Positions 33,001 through 43,570 of a DNA stretch of 64,000 nt are shown here, in pieces. A program made the translations under genes and the position numbers. How positions within the stretch are numbered: the first letter of the stretch is position 1; each line of letters starts with the position of its first letter. Under the pieces are notes generated by a model. It was not told the DNA's origin and did no database searches. It was given only the letters and a program-made list of their open reading frames with translations. Origin of the DNA: Nemertoderma westbladi (lineage: Eukaryota; Xenacoelomorpha; Nemertodermatida; Nemertodermatidae); the NCBI GenBank assembly GCA_032718475.1, contig JAUCBJ010006625.1, positions 41,304 through 105,303 of the forward strand. Direction: 5' to 3'.

Positions 33001-33722
33001 AGTTTATATGCTTTGGGGAATGAGGACCTGGCAACAGAGTGTATGCTCCTCGTGGATGCTTCCAACGCATTCAATTGCCTGAGCCAGCCAGCCACCCTGT
33101 GGAATGCACGGCTGTGCCCTCAACTGCAAACATCTAATTATAAAGAGGCATAATGAGTTGCATGAGGTGTTCGGGGACCCGATTTCGAGTGCGTTCAGAG
33201 GATCCTGCATCCAACGGGAGGTGACCATGTCCTCTGGGTATCTGGACAGAGACGGCTGTGAGGTGGGAGGGGTACAGGCAGATCTTCTGGCAAGGGGTCC
33301 CTGGGTCAATCAGAGGGTTGTGTCATTGGACAGCGATTATTAACGCCGACACCCCCTTATACAGCAACAGACCCGTCAACTCCATCCTCGAACAACGCAT
33401 CCATGTAAAGAAGTCGCATTACAGCATGTGAGGCAAAGAGGATCTCGTTCACACTCCTTGTTGGAACCACAGACGGGGTCTGGTGCAAGGAGGCTGAGAT
33501 ATTCATCCAGCACCTTGCAGAGACTCTGGTCACCAGGGTTGAGGGAAATTCATTCGCAAGGGTTGGCCTTGGTGATGGGCGGCGTCCACAGGCATCTACA
33601 GTTCGCGTTGTTGCGGTCCAACTCACTGTGTCTTCGAGGGGGTCGCAGATCTTGGAGAGGACTTGGGTTTGTGGTTGGTGCTGGCCTTTGGGGTGCAGAC
33701 TTCCCAAACTTATACTAACTGA
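33000..33722 (+). pseudogene. Decayed RT-like protein gene, C-terminal half (segment B)
   Basis: Counterpart of 8700-9345 plus 13703-13760. Here the end is continuous, closing with LRGGRRSWRGLGFVVGAGL and a stop near 33722. Frameshifts remain between the RT block and the C-terminal block, but ILEQRIH is intact (stop in A). An AT-rich UTR-like tail follows to about 33840, with AATAAAG at 33778. Confidence 0.6.
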
Positions 33723-33839
33723 AATAAGTAGTAAATAAAACAATAATTGTAAATCGATTATTATTGTTATTGTATTCAATAAAGTATTATATAATTTTAA
33801 TAATAATTGTATTTCATTCTCAATCATCTCAAAAATTTG

Positions 33840-34980
33840 CATATAGATATATTATGAGCACTCTCTTAGATACACGATTAAAGATCTTACTGCAGACATA
33901 TTTGAACTTCTCTGCTGCATAAAAGATGGAACATTCCATGAGTCCGTAGAAGGCGTCTAAGCCGAGTACAATTACACAAGGATCATCTTACCGTGGCTAT
34001 GACCAACTCAAATCAGACTTAACATAGGTTGTCGAACTGATACAGTTCTGACTATGCAAAGTATAGAGGGAAAATATTGTTCTCAAACAAGAAATCATCA
34101 ATCTAAAGGATAACTGTACCAAGAAAGGCATGCTCGAATTGTTTTACAGGAGCAATCAAACCGCACAATTGCAGCTCCAACCATGACTAAGCGTATGGAA
34201 AATAGTATCGAACCAAAATACCGCAGATCACCCTGTGATGTGTATTTCATTTGTGATAGAGAAGTTATGAACAATGTATATAAAAGGAGATACCATATTA
34301 ATCCACCCACCATACAATACAAATTTAATTCAACCAATTCCAAGTGGCAGTAAGAAGGCACAGCATGTGCTAAACCAGCTACAAATATATCTGCAAATAA
34401 TAGATATGCCACTCTCTCTGTACGTAGTAACAATATTCTACAGAGGTCCACCAAGAGACTTTATGACTATGAGTGAAACTCAATCCAGTTCTTCCTATGT
34501 TACTTTTAGTACTGCTGGTACAGATCCTGATTTCAGCAGAAATTATCGGAACCAAGATAATAGTCCTGTAATTCATATTAGAAGAAATCAATGAAGTGAA
34601 CAAAGCCAACAACATAGGCAGAAACATAGACAAACAGTCCAACCTCCTCTATCCATACACATACCTATATGAAACTAGCATACCAAAACAGTAACTCGCT
34701 GGACATTGAAAGCTATCTAGTTGGGATAAATTTCAACATCTATAGGGTGAAGCCTATTTGCACACAAGAAACAACTTGGCATTTACTGTCAATATTTTCA
34801 ATTACGAAATTGTCTGCAGCAACTCATTATGGCCTAATGGAGTTCGGTGCCATCAATGTTGTATCAAAGTCATACAACTATTTCTCATCAGCGTGATATT
34901 TGAGGGGAGCACACATTTGGCCACACTCCTGTATTTGGGGTGAAACTAAATGTGTTTAAACCAACATCACTTAAGGCTAA
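33840..34980. other. Decayed retroelement-like sequence (segment B)
   Basis: Matches 13900-15060. Only short broken frames; nothing recognisable. Confidence 0.45.
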
Positions 34981-35790
34981 GTGTTAGCGTAGCAAGCCGG
35001 AGGAATATCTGCAATTCCAGAGGATGTACAGTAATGAGATTCTTTCCAAGAAACTGACACAGGCGGAGTCCCTGAAATATCTACAAGTCTATACAGGAGG
35101 GCCAGCATATGATATTGTGAGGCAATATCAAGGAATAGAAGGAGGTTTTAGGGCTGCCTGTAAAGCACTGGACATAGAACTCGGCCACCCAGCAAAAATA
35201 ATCCAACAAACCCTGAAGGGAATAACATCAGGAAGACTCGTAGACAGCCCGACCTGATCAAAGCCTTCGCGATGAGGATAGAAAAGGCATTAATAACCAT
35301 GAAGATGCTGGAAGTGCCATACGAACTCAAAGCTTCAAACAACATCGAGATGATAGTGCAGGCATTATTACCGAAATGGCTGTGAATCAAATGGAGGAAG
35401 ATAGCTTTCGGGACGTGAAAAAAGAAAGGAACAGAACCAGGATTAGAAGAAATGTTGAGCTTCCTGACATATGAAGCGGAATTAATAACAGACCCTGTGT
35501 ACACTGAGGACAGTCTCGGCAAAGTACCTAGGCCGGAACACAGCTGACCTAAACAAGAATAATCAATGTCACTTGGGATGACAGAGGAGGAGTCTAGCCA
35601 TAACAGTGCCAGGAGGGGTCTTCCAGACCAAGGCCCTATGATGTGGCCAAAGATGCCAGGTTCTCCATCAGGCAGGCCAGGCCATAGTACCAGGCATTGT
35701 GACCAGTGGAAAGAAATTCCACATGATGAACGGAGACATGATAAACGACTAACAAGTATTCGACGTGGACAGACAACTGTAATCACAGTA
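34980..35790 (+). pseudogene. BEL/Pao-like gag remnant, longer copy (segment B)
   Basis: The same gag fragment as at 15060-15510, with the same frameshift near 35255, but it goes further: EMLSFLTYEAEL (from about 35449) and then RPGHSTRHCDQWKEIPHD (about 35678-35731), a GH...C pattern like half a CCHC zinc knuckle. This supports a retroelement gag. A long minus-strand ORF over the same bases is a shadow. Confidence 0.6.
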
Positions 35791-35937
35791 AGCACTACCC
35801 AGTAAGCACTTCCCAGTAAGCACTACCCAGTAAGTACTACCCAGTAAGTACTACCCAGTAAGCACTACCAGTAAGTAAGCACTACCAGTTAGTAAGCACG
35901 ACCCAGTGAACACTACCAGTAATTAAGTACTACCCAG
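35787..35937 (+). repeat. 14-bp tandem repeat
   Basis: About eleven imperfect copies of CCAGTAAGCACTAC, with variants GTAAGTACTAC and CAGTTAGTAAGCACGAC. Confidence 0.9.
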
Positions 35938-37234
35938 ATGGTAATTAGGGCGAATCACGCAGACATGATTAGAGTTGGCTATCCCGATAGTAATCAAGAC
36001 CAGAAATTACTAGTACCTCACCTGATCTGGGCCTTAGCAAGGCACCACCACTTAGGTGAAAGGCCGGGATAGCAGAGGATGAATTAAGAGACCACGAATG
36101 GAGAATTCAGAAACAACCTCTCTCAACTAGCTACTGGGAGGAGGAACATACTGACTATGCATAAGGACAAGACAGGACTAGATAGACCAAAATTACCATA
36201 TGTGTGGCTGCGCATATAAAATACGGACATCCGGTTTGGAGAGTGAGAGAATACCGGGGGTTGCGTGGTTATCTGTTAACATCTGGGAGAGTGGGAGGAG
36301 TAAGAGTGATGAGTGAATTCGGGGGGTAAGGTGTGTCATCGGGGGAGTGTGGGGATGTGAGTAAATTTGTGTGAGGAAGGTGCGATGGTCCAAATAAGAG
36401 ACACCACATCCCTTGGCACTCCAAAACAAAGGTGTTGCAAAGGTTGGGTATCCACATCAGCCCTGTGGGACCAGCTTAGGAAACTGATTCCACCAAAAAA
36501 TAGTCCCATCCCACATCCAATGCTAGATTGGATTCATTCCAATCACAAATGGGGGAGCCAATTTAAGAATATTGGACACAGAGAAATATCAAGCCAGTAA
36601 GTGGGCCCTACAAGCCCACTTACAGCCAAAAGGAAAACCAAGGTTTTCCAACCAAGGGATGATGCAATAGGGCCAGCTGGTGGGTGAGTTGGACCAATGG
36701 GAGGGCGGCATGTGGCATGTGTCAGCCAGAGGCCAATGAAATGTGTTAGCCTACTATAGGCAGTATATTTTCCCCATATATATTACTGGTCATTCATTGT
36801 GCAGCCAGTTAGCATTCATTCCATATAGTGAGTGCAGAGGTGAAATAGTTTTTCCACCGCTTCACTTTGCTTCTCTATGTTACAGTGTGCTACAGGTAAT
36901 ACAGTAGTCAGTCACTCATTATATATTACCATAGATTAACAACAGTTAAGTTCAAAGTAAACTCATTATTCATCCGGCCTACGGCCAAGTCAACTACCCA
37001 GTCAGCAGCCAACGCAAGCGAGTAGGGAACGATCATCACCACACAGTCACAGTCAACCGGTCGGATCTCTCGCCAACCGAGATCCCATCACACTAAGGAA
37101 TTGTTACCAAATCTACATACCAAGTTTGACTATGTATATATAAATATTTTTTTTTTTACAGGTCAAAACTCCATTATTATATTTATAAATATGATATAAA
37201 TCTACATATTAAACTAGTACATACAATAGCAACC
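35938..37234. other. Unassigned region with two adjacent hairpins
   Basis: No convincing coding frame. Two perfect hairpins lie side by side: GTAAGTGGGC with its complement (36597-36623, 7-base loop) and GGAAAACC with GGTTTTCC (36632-36649, 2-base loop). 36770-37100 has an LTR-like feel (TATA-like sequence, then a C-rich leader), but no second copy is present to prove it. Confidence 0.5.
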
Positions 37235-37860
37235 ATGTATATATATACTGTTAGCGAGTTAATGTGCAACCCAAACAGAGTTAGAGGTGATGGTGGTATT
37301 TCACTCTGGTACAGACGAGATACCTTCTCATATGTTACTATAGTGAGAAGTGGTGACGATATAGTAGGTATCTACTCACCCTCGCATTTCAATCAATCTG
37401 TTCTTGTTCTTTCCTGCTGTACCCCTGGCTCCTCCCTCAAAATCTATAGAAATCTTCGAGAATGTCTTAGCAGGGTTAACAAACATTATTAATTCACATG
37501 AGACAGCTATTCCCATTATATTGTCAGACACAAACTGTGGCTTATGGCTTCTTCAAGGTCTATGTAAATGCAGGGATCAGCCAACCCAGCGAGGCAGCAG
37601 ATTTCACGCATTTTTCAATGAAAACGATCTTATTGCAACAGACACCTACATTCATTGAATTTACAGGTCCGTGTATTACTTTTCATGGTCATGGCAACTC
37701 TTACATCAACGACATCATATCCGATAATCAGGGATTTCCCTGTTTACTTGATGGCATCATTGGCTCTGAAGATACTCTGTGTCAATCTGACCATGTGCCG
37801 CTATTTGCTAACTTCAAATTTCAGAAGCTCACCACATCAGGAATGCACAGAAAACAGTAG
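37235..37860 (+). pseudogene. LINE endonuclease remnant
   Basis: Frames shift twice. Residues include RVRGDGGISLWYRRD, LSDTNCGLWL (the GDFNA-like site, degraded), RGSRFHAFFNENDLIATDT, ITFHGHGNSYINDII and CQSDHVPLFA, matching the order of the apurinic-endonuclease domain of CR1-like LINEs, ending at the conserved SDH. Several stops and shifts; not functional. Confidence 0.7.
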
Positions 37861-37974
37861 CAATAGACAAGGTACATTCATACATTGGGATATCAATAAT
37901 TTGACAGACTTTGTCTCTGGTGTCCAAAGTAGTATCTATGATGCAGCCAAGAATTTTCTTACCACTTACCAAGG

Positions 37975-38265
37975 TTCCACCTTGGTGTAGTGGTTGCATT
38001 GAATTCACATCTCCCGTAGATCGTGGGTTCGATCCTCACATGGGCCAGGGCAGTTTTCGTTTCGGCACAAATGCTTTAAAAGGACCAGCCAGGGCGCATA
38101 TCTGCCTTGCATCCTTAAGTGGTAGCTAAATGAGTACTGGAGTTGCCTCTGGGGAGTAAAGTTCTGGGGGGACCGCACTGGAAATAACTCGTCAGACTTT
38201 GTGCGTAATCCCTGGCCTTGTGGCCGAAGAAAATTTACTTTTTCTTTTAGTTTTTACTTTTACTT
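37975..38265 (+). mobile_element. tRNA-derived SINE inserted in the LINE remnant
   Basis: Box A-like TGGTGTAGTGG (37983-37993) and box B GGTTCGATCC (38026-38035) have pol III promoter spacing. The body contains GCTTTAAAAGGACCAGCCAG and CATCCTTAAGTGG, shared in diverged form with the SINE at 40070. It ends in a T-rich/TTTTAC stretch and separates the endonuclease remnant from the RT linker that resumes at 38283. Confidence 0.75.
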
Positions 38266-38282
38266 GGAAATAACTGGCTCCT

Positions 38283-39090
38283 AAAGTCACTTGTATCAGA
38301 TAACATCAAAAGAAAGGTGAACCTCCTAAGGACTAACTCGAAAGCCTTATGGGACAACTTAAATTGGAAAAAGGTCAGCACCTTACCAAAATTGGTTCAA
38401 GTCGAAATACAAAACAATCTTAGCGCAACAAGCAAAAGACATGCACTGTGTGATAAGAATATAGGTGATCTGGTGTCTGATCTACGAAATAGGTATACAG
38501 CAGCTACCCTATCCTATCCCCTTCAACCATAAAACGTGCTCCTATGTCCCTTGCTGAAGGAAAATCTGTGGATGTACACAATATTCCCTTGCAGTGGAAC
38601 ATATAATGTTTCTTGATGACAACTTCATCTGAATAATACTAGCTGACATTATCAATTCATGTTTCACACTGGGCGAGGTCCCTGAGACATTGGGGTATAC
38701 AATTGTTACCAGAATATAAAAAGGAAAATGGACGGATGATCTCTCCCACATATCCTACCAGTATCAACGTAGTCAGCAAATGTGATGGAGAGTGACATCA
38801 TGCATGAGTTTCTGTATCTCCCAGACTTCATACCACTCCCTCAGTTTGCATATCAAAAGGAAATTGGGTTGGGCATTATAATCACCACAATTCTGGAATT
38901 TCTTGAATGTCAACGTCTCCAGATGAATATAACATAATATGTACAACAAACGCCCTGAGGTATGGTTTCTGAATTGAGTTTGTTAAGGCCTATGTTGGCT
39001 GAAATATTACTCAGTAAACCTATCTATATATTTTCTGTCACCTTAATTGGTCTCTGATTCCGAAACTAGTTTATTATGATTAACGTGGTG
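38283..39090 (+). pseudogene. LINE linker and 5' RT remnant
   Basis: An open stretch LRTNSKALWDNLNWKKV to SYPLQP (about 38320-38532) resembles the EN-RT linker. Further fragments (SCFTLGEVPETLGYTIV near 38660; PDFIPLPQFAYQKEIGLG near 38820; TTILEFLE) resemble early RT blocks, with multiple stops. It belongs with 37235-37860. Confidence 0.6.
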
Positions 39091-40069
39091 GGTGACAAAC
39101 GCACCTCTCACTTACTAAATAATAATATTGATAATAATACTTTACTTGTTTCTCTGCAACGCTAGTGGATGATTTCTGGTGGAAGATAGTTGAAACAGTC
39201 GGTTGATCACACCGATTATTTTAAAGAGTGACGGATTCCTTTTTGGTTGATATTGCGGAGCAGTATCTAAGTTTAGCGAAATTTAGTTATTTAATCATGA
39301 GTTTCTCTGAGTTTCCTAACAAAAAGAAGATTACAATCTGGTCGAAAAATTTTTGGGCATCTCTTCATCAAGCTTAGGTTTTGTTAAGTAAAGGTATTCT
39401 TGTAGAAGTTTTCAATGAAGCAGTAAAACACATGGATTCAAGAACGGCATTTATTCCCTAGTGGCGAAATAATAGTGGGCAGTAGCAACTTGGAAAGCTT
39501 CGCCTCAATAAAATTCAGATCACAGGTTGCATTTGACATAGCCATTGCAATTTTCCTAACTTATCACTAGTGGGGAAAAATCCCTAAAGGGTTTATTGAA
39601 ACGAACTGGCAAAGAATAATCATTGTTTTATATGAGGTGTCCTACAAAATGAGGAAACTATATTTATTGGCAACTTTTTACAATAAAAAGATCCCGTAAT
39701 TTTAGAAACTTTAGCATTAAACATTTTGAGATTATTCTGTATAATTATATTCATTTTGCATCCATGTACATCTATTTAATCGATGCTTGCTTGCTTCACT
39801 CTCTTGTTTGCAGTAGGAATGGTAGTTCCCTCTACTAAAACCGGTGTACAAGGCTGAGATAAGGTTTTTGGGCAATATTGATGACAAATGGCATTTATCT
39901 TTTCAACAGGATAAATAAATACAAAATCCACAGTCATAAGTGTAATCTGGCTTATTCAACATTAGTTATGTTATGTAGACCTAATTATTATTCGATTATA
40001 GTAAGAATTTTATAAAAGCTTATAACTATTAATATAATTTATTAATAATATTAATCAAAGCTTATAAGT
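39091..40069. other. No recognisable feature
   Basis: AT-rich, no long ORF, no clear repeat. Confidence 0.5.
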
Positions 40070-40345
40070 CCAAGCAGCAGCTTGGTCTAGTGGTGACATT
40101 ACTGTGCTTCCGATTAGGGAGCCCGGGTTCGATCCCTAGATGGGGCAGCACTGTTTGGGCACAGTGCTTTAAATGCTGCAGCCTAGCCCAACCCCGGCTT
40201 TCATCCTTCAGTGGTCGATAAATGGGAACCAAGGCAACTTGGGAAACAGAGTGGAAGGGTTTACTGTGGAAGATCACCCATGGTGGTGAACAGGCATTCC
40301 TTGGCTTAACGAGCCTAAAAGATTCTCCCATTCAATATAATTTAT
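40070..40345 (+). mobile_element. tRNA-derived SINE
   Basis: Box A TGGTCTAGTGG (40083-40093) and box B GGTTCGATCC (40126-40135). The body includes GGAAGATCACCCATGGTGG and the 3' phrase CATTCCTTGGCTTAACGAG, then GATTCTCCCATTCAATAT, which recurs at 60735 and, inverted, at 63345. One copy of a 63-bp module is present here; four are present in the SINE at 63335. Confidence 0.85.
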
Positions 40346-42052
40346 TGTCAACCAAGGTAATTTATGAATACTGCAATGTTTGGACGAGTGTATTTGAACG
40401 ATTCAATTCCAAAGATGAAATTTTTCACAAAGATTCAGTTATAAATACCCTATTGATGATACACGGTGGCCTGTAGGATTGCATGCATGGCACAAAATGA
40501 CAAAAGGTTAATTTTATTGAAAACTGAAAGGGAAAGCAGCAGGAGTAAACAATAACCCGTTTCTAATAAAAATAAATAAAATCTTTATTTTCATATGCGA
40601 CCAATTTGCACTGGAGGTAATGTTTTTCAGTTGTGGTCAATGTGCACCTCTATCTGTAACTTTTAATAATAATAATAATATAAAATATTTATAATCCGCC
40701 TTTTCAGAAGAATTGATCAAGATGCTAAAAACGTCGTAAATATAACAATTTAAAAACAATTTAAATAAAATCTGAGGTACTGAAACATTCAAATATTGAG
40801 TTGGTGTATTACTATGTAGCAGTGGAAGATCTAGACTGGATCACTGATCACTAGAGGAGTTCCAGATCATATCAGCAATCGTATTCTAGCGTAAATAGGT
40901 GAGTTTATTATCTATCCCCTACCAAAGGAGGCTAGGGTTGGTGCATAGCACACTTCTTAAAGGACTGGCAATCTTTATGCAATGTGAAAGTAGAACTATA
41001 CATACAATTTACATGGAGAAAAGAATAGGGTTTCGGAATAATAATATAATATTATTATTATTGCCAGTTGATATAGGAATACATTGTATTTACATTAAAC
41101 TATATTGTATTGGTGTTAGTGTGAAACAACAAGTATTCTATCCCAATTTTGAAAAATTCATGATTCACTTGGTTTATGAGATTTATATCTTTATGTGTAT
41201 TCAATGACAAGTTGAGAATTTATACTGTATACATTCGGTTTCTAATAAAAAAACTTTTTAATGTAGCGTTATATTGATAAGTTTATAATCAGAATAATTG
41301 AAAAAAAGAAATGTTTTAGTCTGATTGTGATTTAAAGAATAAAATATAACAAATTTAAACATAAAACTGCTGTTGCACTATACATACAGTGAGCAGCTTC
41401 AAACTCATTCATTATTATAGAACCAATACCTAATAAATATCTTATCATATAACTAACTTCTCAGGTCAGAATAATAACTCTAAAATAAATATTAATTTTT
41501 CAATCGTGGGATACAATTACAGCTGGTACAGGGAGTAGCATACTTTATAGACCTCATTATCTTGTCTCCCTTACATCGTTTCGCGCAGCTGTCATTTTTT
41601 AAAAACGAATTATTATAACGCTATATCTTTAATAATGATATGTCGATAGCTGACTAATGTAAAAATGTTGCTGTATGTCCACCGTAGGCCTACACTGATT
41701 ATACAAGAGTCAAGATACAAGTGAACATTATCCTGTTTTATTTCTTGTAACTTGCAGCTTGAAAATAGAACACATTATTTTCTATCAGACCACGCACATT
41801 AGAAATGCAAGATGCTAAATATGGTAAATTTTTATCTCAAGTTTTTTAATATGTCAATTCTTTTATGATTGTTGAATATCTGAATGAACTTGGGAGTATT
41901 GGAGTCATCATAAAATATTTTGCATCTTGAATCTCTCGTGTGCTGCCGTCTTCTTGTTTAATTAACGTAATAGATACACCAAACAGGAGGAAGTGTTTTC
42001 GTTTTCTTGAATTTATGTGATTAGTTCTCAATTTTACTTTGTTAATTATGCT
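40346..42052. other. No recognisable gene; AT-rich
   Basis: Only short frames. 42031-41846 is open on the minus strand in the same frame as the peptide exon beyond its stop; I treat it as 3' UTR. Confidence 0.5.
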
Positions 42053-42223
42053 TCAAATAGTCTCATCTTGATTGTTTCGTTTTCCGTTACTAAATGACCA
42101 CCGCTTTGCATCATTAAAGGAACGCTTTCCACCGCCAAACGACCAACGTTTTCCACCTCCAAATGACCATCGTTTTCCATCGCCTTTTTCTCCATATAAT
42201 ACATCACCCACGTTGTGGTCTCC
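42053..42223 (-). CDS. Neuropeptide precursor, C-terminal exon (WSFGG-amide type)
   Basis: After an acceptor-like TCTATAG the exon opens in phase 0 and encodes 56 residues to TGA (42055-42053). Dibasic KR sites separate short peptides: WSFGGG-KR (Trp at 42169), WSFGGG-KR (42145), SFNDA-KR (42121) and WSFSNG-KR (42100). A Gly before KR is the usual donor for C-terminal amidation, so the predicted products are WSFGG-amide twice and WSFSN-amide, plus SFNDA. A first spacer of 16 residues ends GDG-KR. The repeats differ mostly at silent positions (TCA/TCG, GGA/GGC, AAA/AAG, CGA/CGT), as expected for a protein under selection. Such precursors are cut by prohormone convertases in the secretory pathway. 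The signal peptide must lie on an upstream exon I have not found. The peptide does not match a family I can name. Confidence 0.75.
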   Translation of the reverse strand, partial: GDHNVGDVLYGEKGDGKRWSFGGGKRWSFGGGKRSFNDAKRWSFSNGKRNNQDETI

Positions 42224-42385
42224 CTATAGATTAATAGATAAATTATAACATATTGTAATGATTGATTGATTTCTTGTTCTGTTGACTGACAAGTATAAGT
42301 TTATAAAAAGTATTTAAGCGTGCTGGTGAACCGGAACAGGAGAGGAGTGTATTGTACTGAGTGTGTATGTAGGCCTACTAGCCTC

Positions 42386-42435
42386 ATGAAGAGAGCATTA
42401 TTCTGTATTTTTTTAGTTTATTATTGGTGTTATGG
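42386..42435 (+). CDS. Possible signal-peptide exon on the opposite strand
   Basis: ATG at 42386 opens MKRALFCIFLVYYWCYG, a short signal-like sequence, and meets a donor-like GGGTGAAT (intron from 42436). TATAAAAA lies upstream at 42302-42309. It is divergent from the peptide exon and no downstream exon is found. It may be chance; recorded because of its position 163 bp from that exon. Confidence 0.25.
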
Positions 42436-42464
42436 GTGAATGAGTGGTTTCATATTATTATAAC

Positions 42465-42575
42465 TTTATGTTGGGCACAGCTTTTGCAAAGTCGGCAATG
42501 ACGTCCAGGTGGGATCGAACTGGTGACCTCCGGGTTGGAAGTCTGACGCTCTAACCATTCAGCTAGCGGCTCAGG
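42465..42575 (-). mobile_element. tRNA-derived SINE head (second family), minus strand
   Basis: Read on minus: GCCGCTAGCTGAATGGTTAG (box A region, around 42565-42551) and AGTTCGATCCC (box B, 42521-42511), then CGTCATTGCCGAC and TTTGCAAAAGCTGTG. A diverged relative lies at 60293-60372. It is not a functional tRNA: no acceptor stem closes. Confidence 0.7.
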
Positions 42576-42814
42576 TAAAAGATAGACCTGGAAATACTAT
42601 CTGATACCTTGTATGTCCGCAATTTACCTCCTCATGGCCTCCCATCTGTCAATACCATCATATGCTGCCACTGTCCCATCGCACTTGGCCGTCTGTCACC
42701 ACTCGCTACAATGAATGGGTAGTGTATATTAACCACAAACCATCACGGTTAATCACGATTAATTATACATTCAAGCTACTAATTTAGGTAGGACAGTTAC
42801 ACCCATAGTCACTG

Positions 42815-42862
42815 CCGTCATTGCCGAGTTTGCAAAAGCTGTGTCCAACAAAAAGTTATAAT
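42815..42862 (+). repeat. Inverted copy of the same SINE tail
   Basis: GTCATTGCCGAGTTTGCAAA followed by AGCTGTGTCCAACAAAAAG matches the reverse complement of 42460-42500. So two tails face each other about 350 bp apart. Confidence 0.65.
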
Positions 42863-42967
42863 TATTCTGTATGATGTTCTATTGTAACCGCAGCCGCAAA
42901 GGCGTTTATGGGGCGCTATTTGGGACTTGATCTATCGCTACCATACATGTACATTTTAGATATGTAT

Positions 42968-42990
42968 GGGGGGGGGGGGGGGGGGGGGGG
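42968..42990. repeat. G23 homopolymer
   Basis: Lies in the left arm of the foldback element. The right arm shows that the original sequence was only a few G long, so the run expanded here. Confidence 0.85.
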
Positions 42991-43042
42991 AATACAAGCG
43001 CCGTTTGGGCAAAATAATCTATTGACTTACAGTATACACACA

Positions 43043-43234
43043 TTAAAGGACTCCCTTGTAAATAAGCTGCAAAGCTTTAGTTAGGGGTAATCATATATGT
43101 TATGTTGGACAATACCTTTATACCGGTACATTGTTTGGTATATTTGTTATTGTTTTTACATAATGTATAAATAAATCTATCTATCTATTTATCTTTTTAC
43201 ATAATGTATAAATAAATATATCTATCTATTTATC
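43043..43234 (+). mobile_element. Severely 5'-truncated LINE 3' end
   Basis: Matches 1000-1138 closely (AAATAAGCTGCAAAGCTTTA, TATGTTATGTTGGACAATAC) and ends in an ATCT tail whose last part is duplicated. It inserted into the left arm of the foldback element. Confidence 0.85.
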
Positions 43235-43570
43235 TATGTAATGTCTATATTCAGAGAGGTAAATTTAAAACAATGCTGCAACTATACTGTACACCTATTA
43301 GTCCAGTTTAGCCTTATATTCTAGTATTCAATCATGCATAGCTTTTAAACTTGTACCGTACGAACAGTGCAAGTATGCAAACTGGACTAATAGGCCTACA
43401 ATTGCAGCATTTACCAAATTTACCTCTCTAAATATAGAAATTACATACGTCTAAGCTTAGATATTTTGTCCCAAACGGTGCTTGTATTTCACCGCCCATA
43501 CATATCTAAAATTTACATGTGTGCTAGCGATAAATAAGGTTCCAACAGTCCCACAGGCGTTATTCACACG

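Larger units (their letters stand above)
42930..43536. mobile_element. Foldback element split by a LINE 3' end
   Basis: Outer arms 42930-43030 and 43436-43536 are inverted copies (CTATCGCTACCATACATGTA with TACATGTGTGCTAGCGATAA). Inner arms 43236-43305 and 43376-43436 continue the same palindrome (AGAGAGGTAAATTT with AAATTTACCTCTCT). The left arm is interrupted at 43043-43234. A G23 run sits in the left arm where the right arm has only CACCGCCC. No TSD determined. Confidence 0.8.

Noticed and set aside
35148-35795. 215-codon minus-strand ORF
   Set aside because: It runs antisense to the gag-like remnant, whose plus-strand frames match a known domain. No family match for the antisense product.
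36770-37100. Solo LTR
   Set aside because: It has an LTR-like composition, but no second copy, TG...CA ends or TSD could be established.
41846-42052. Open frame after the stop of the peptide exon
   Set aside because: Same frame, but the residues lack KR-spaced peptides. In AT-rich DNA a 66-codon open stretch can arise by chance.
42490-42575. tRNA gene on the minus strand
   Set aside because: It has both box motifs but the cloverleaf does not close, and a tail shared with another copy shows it is a SINE.
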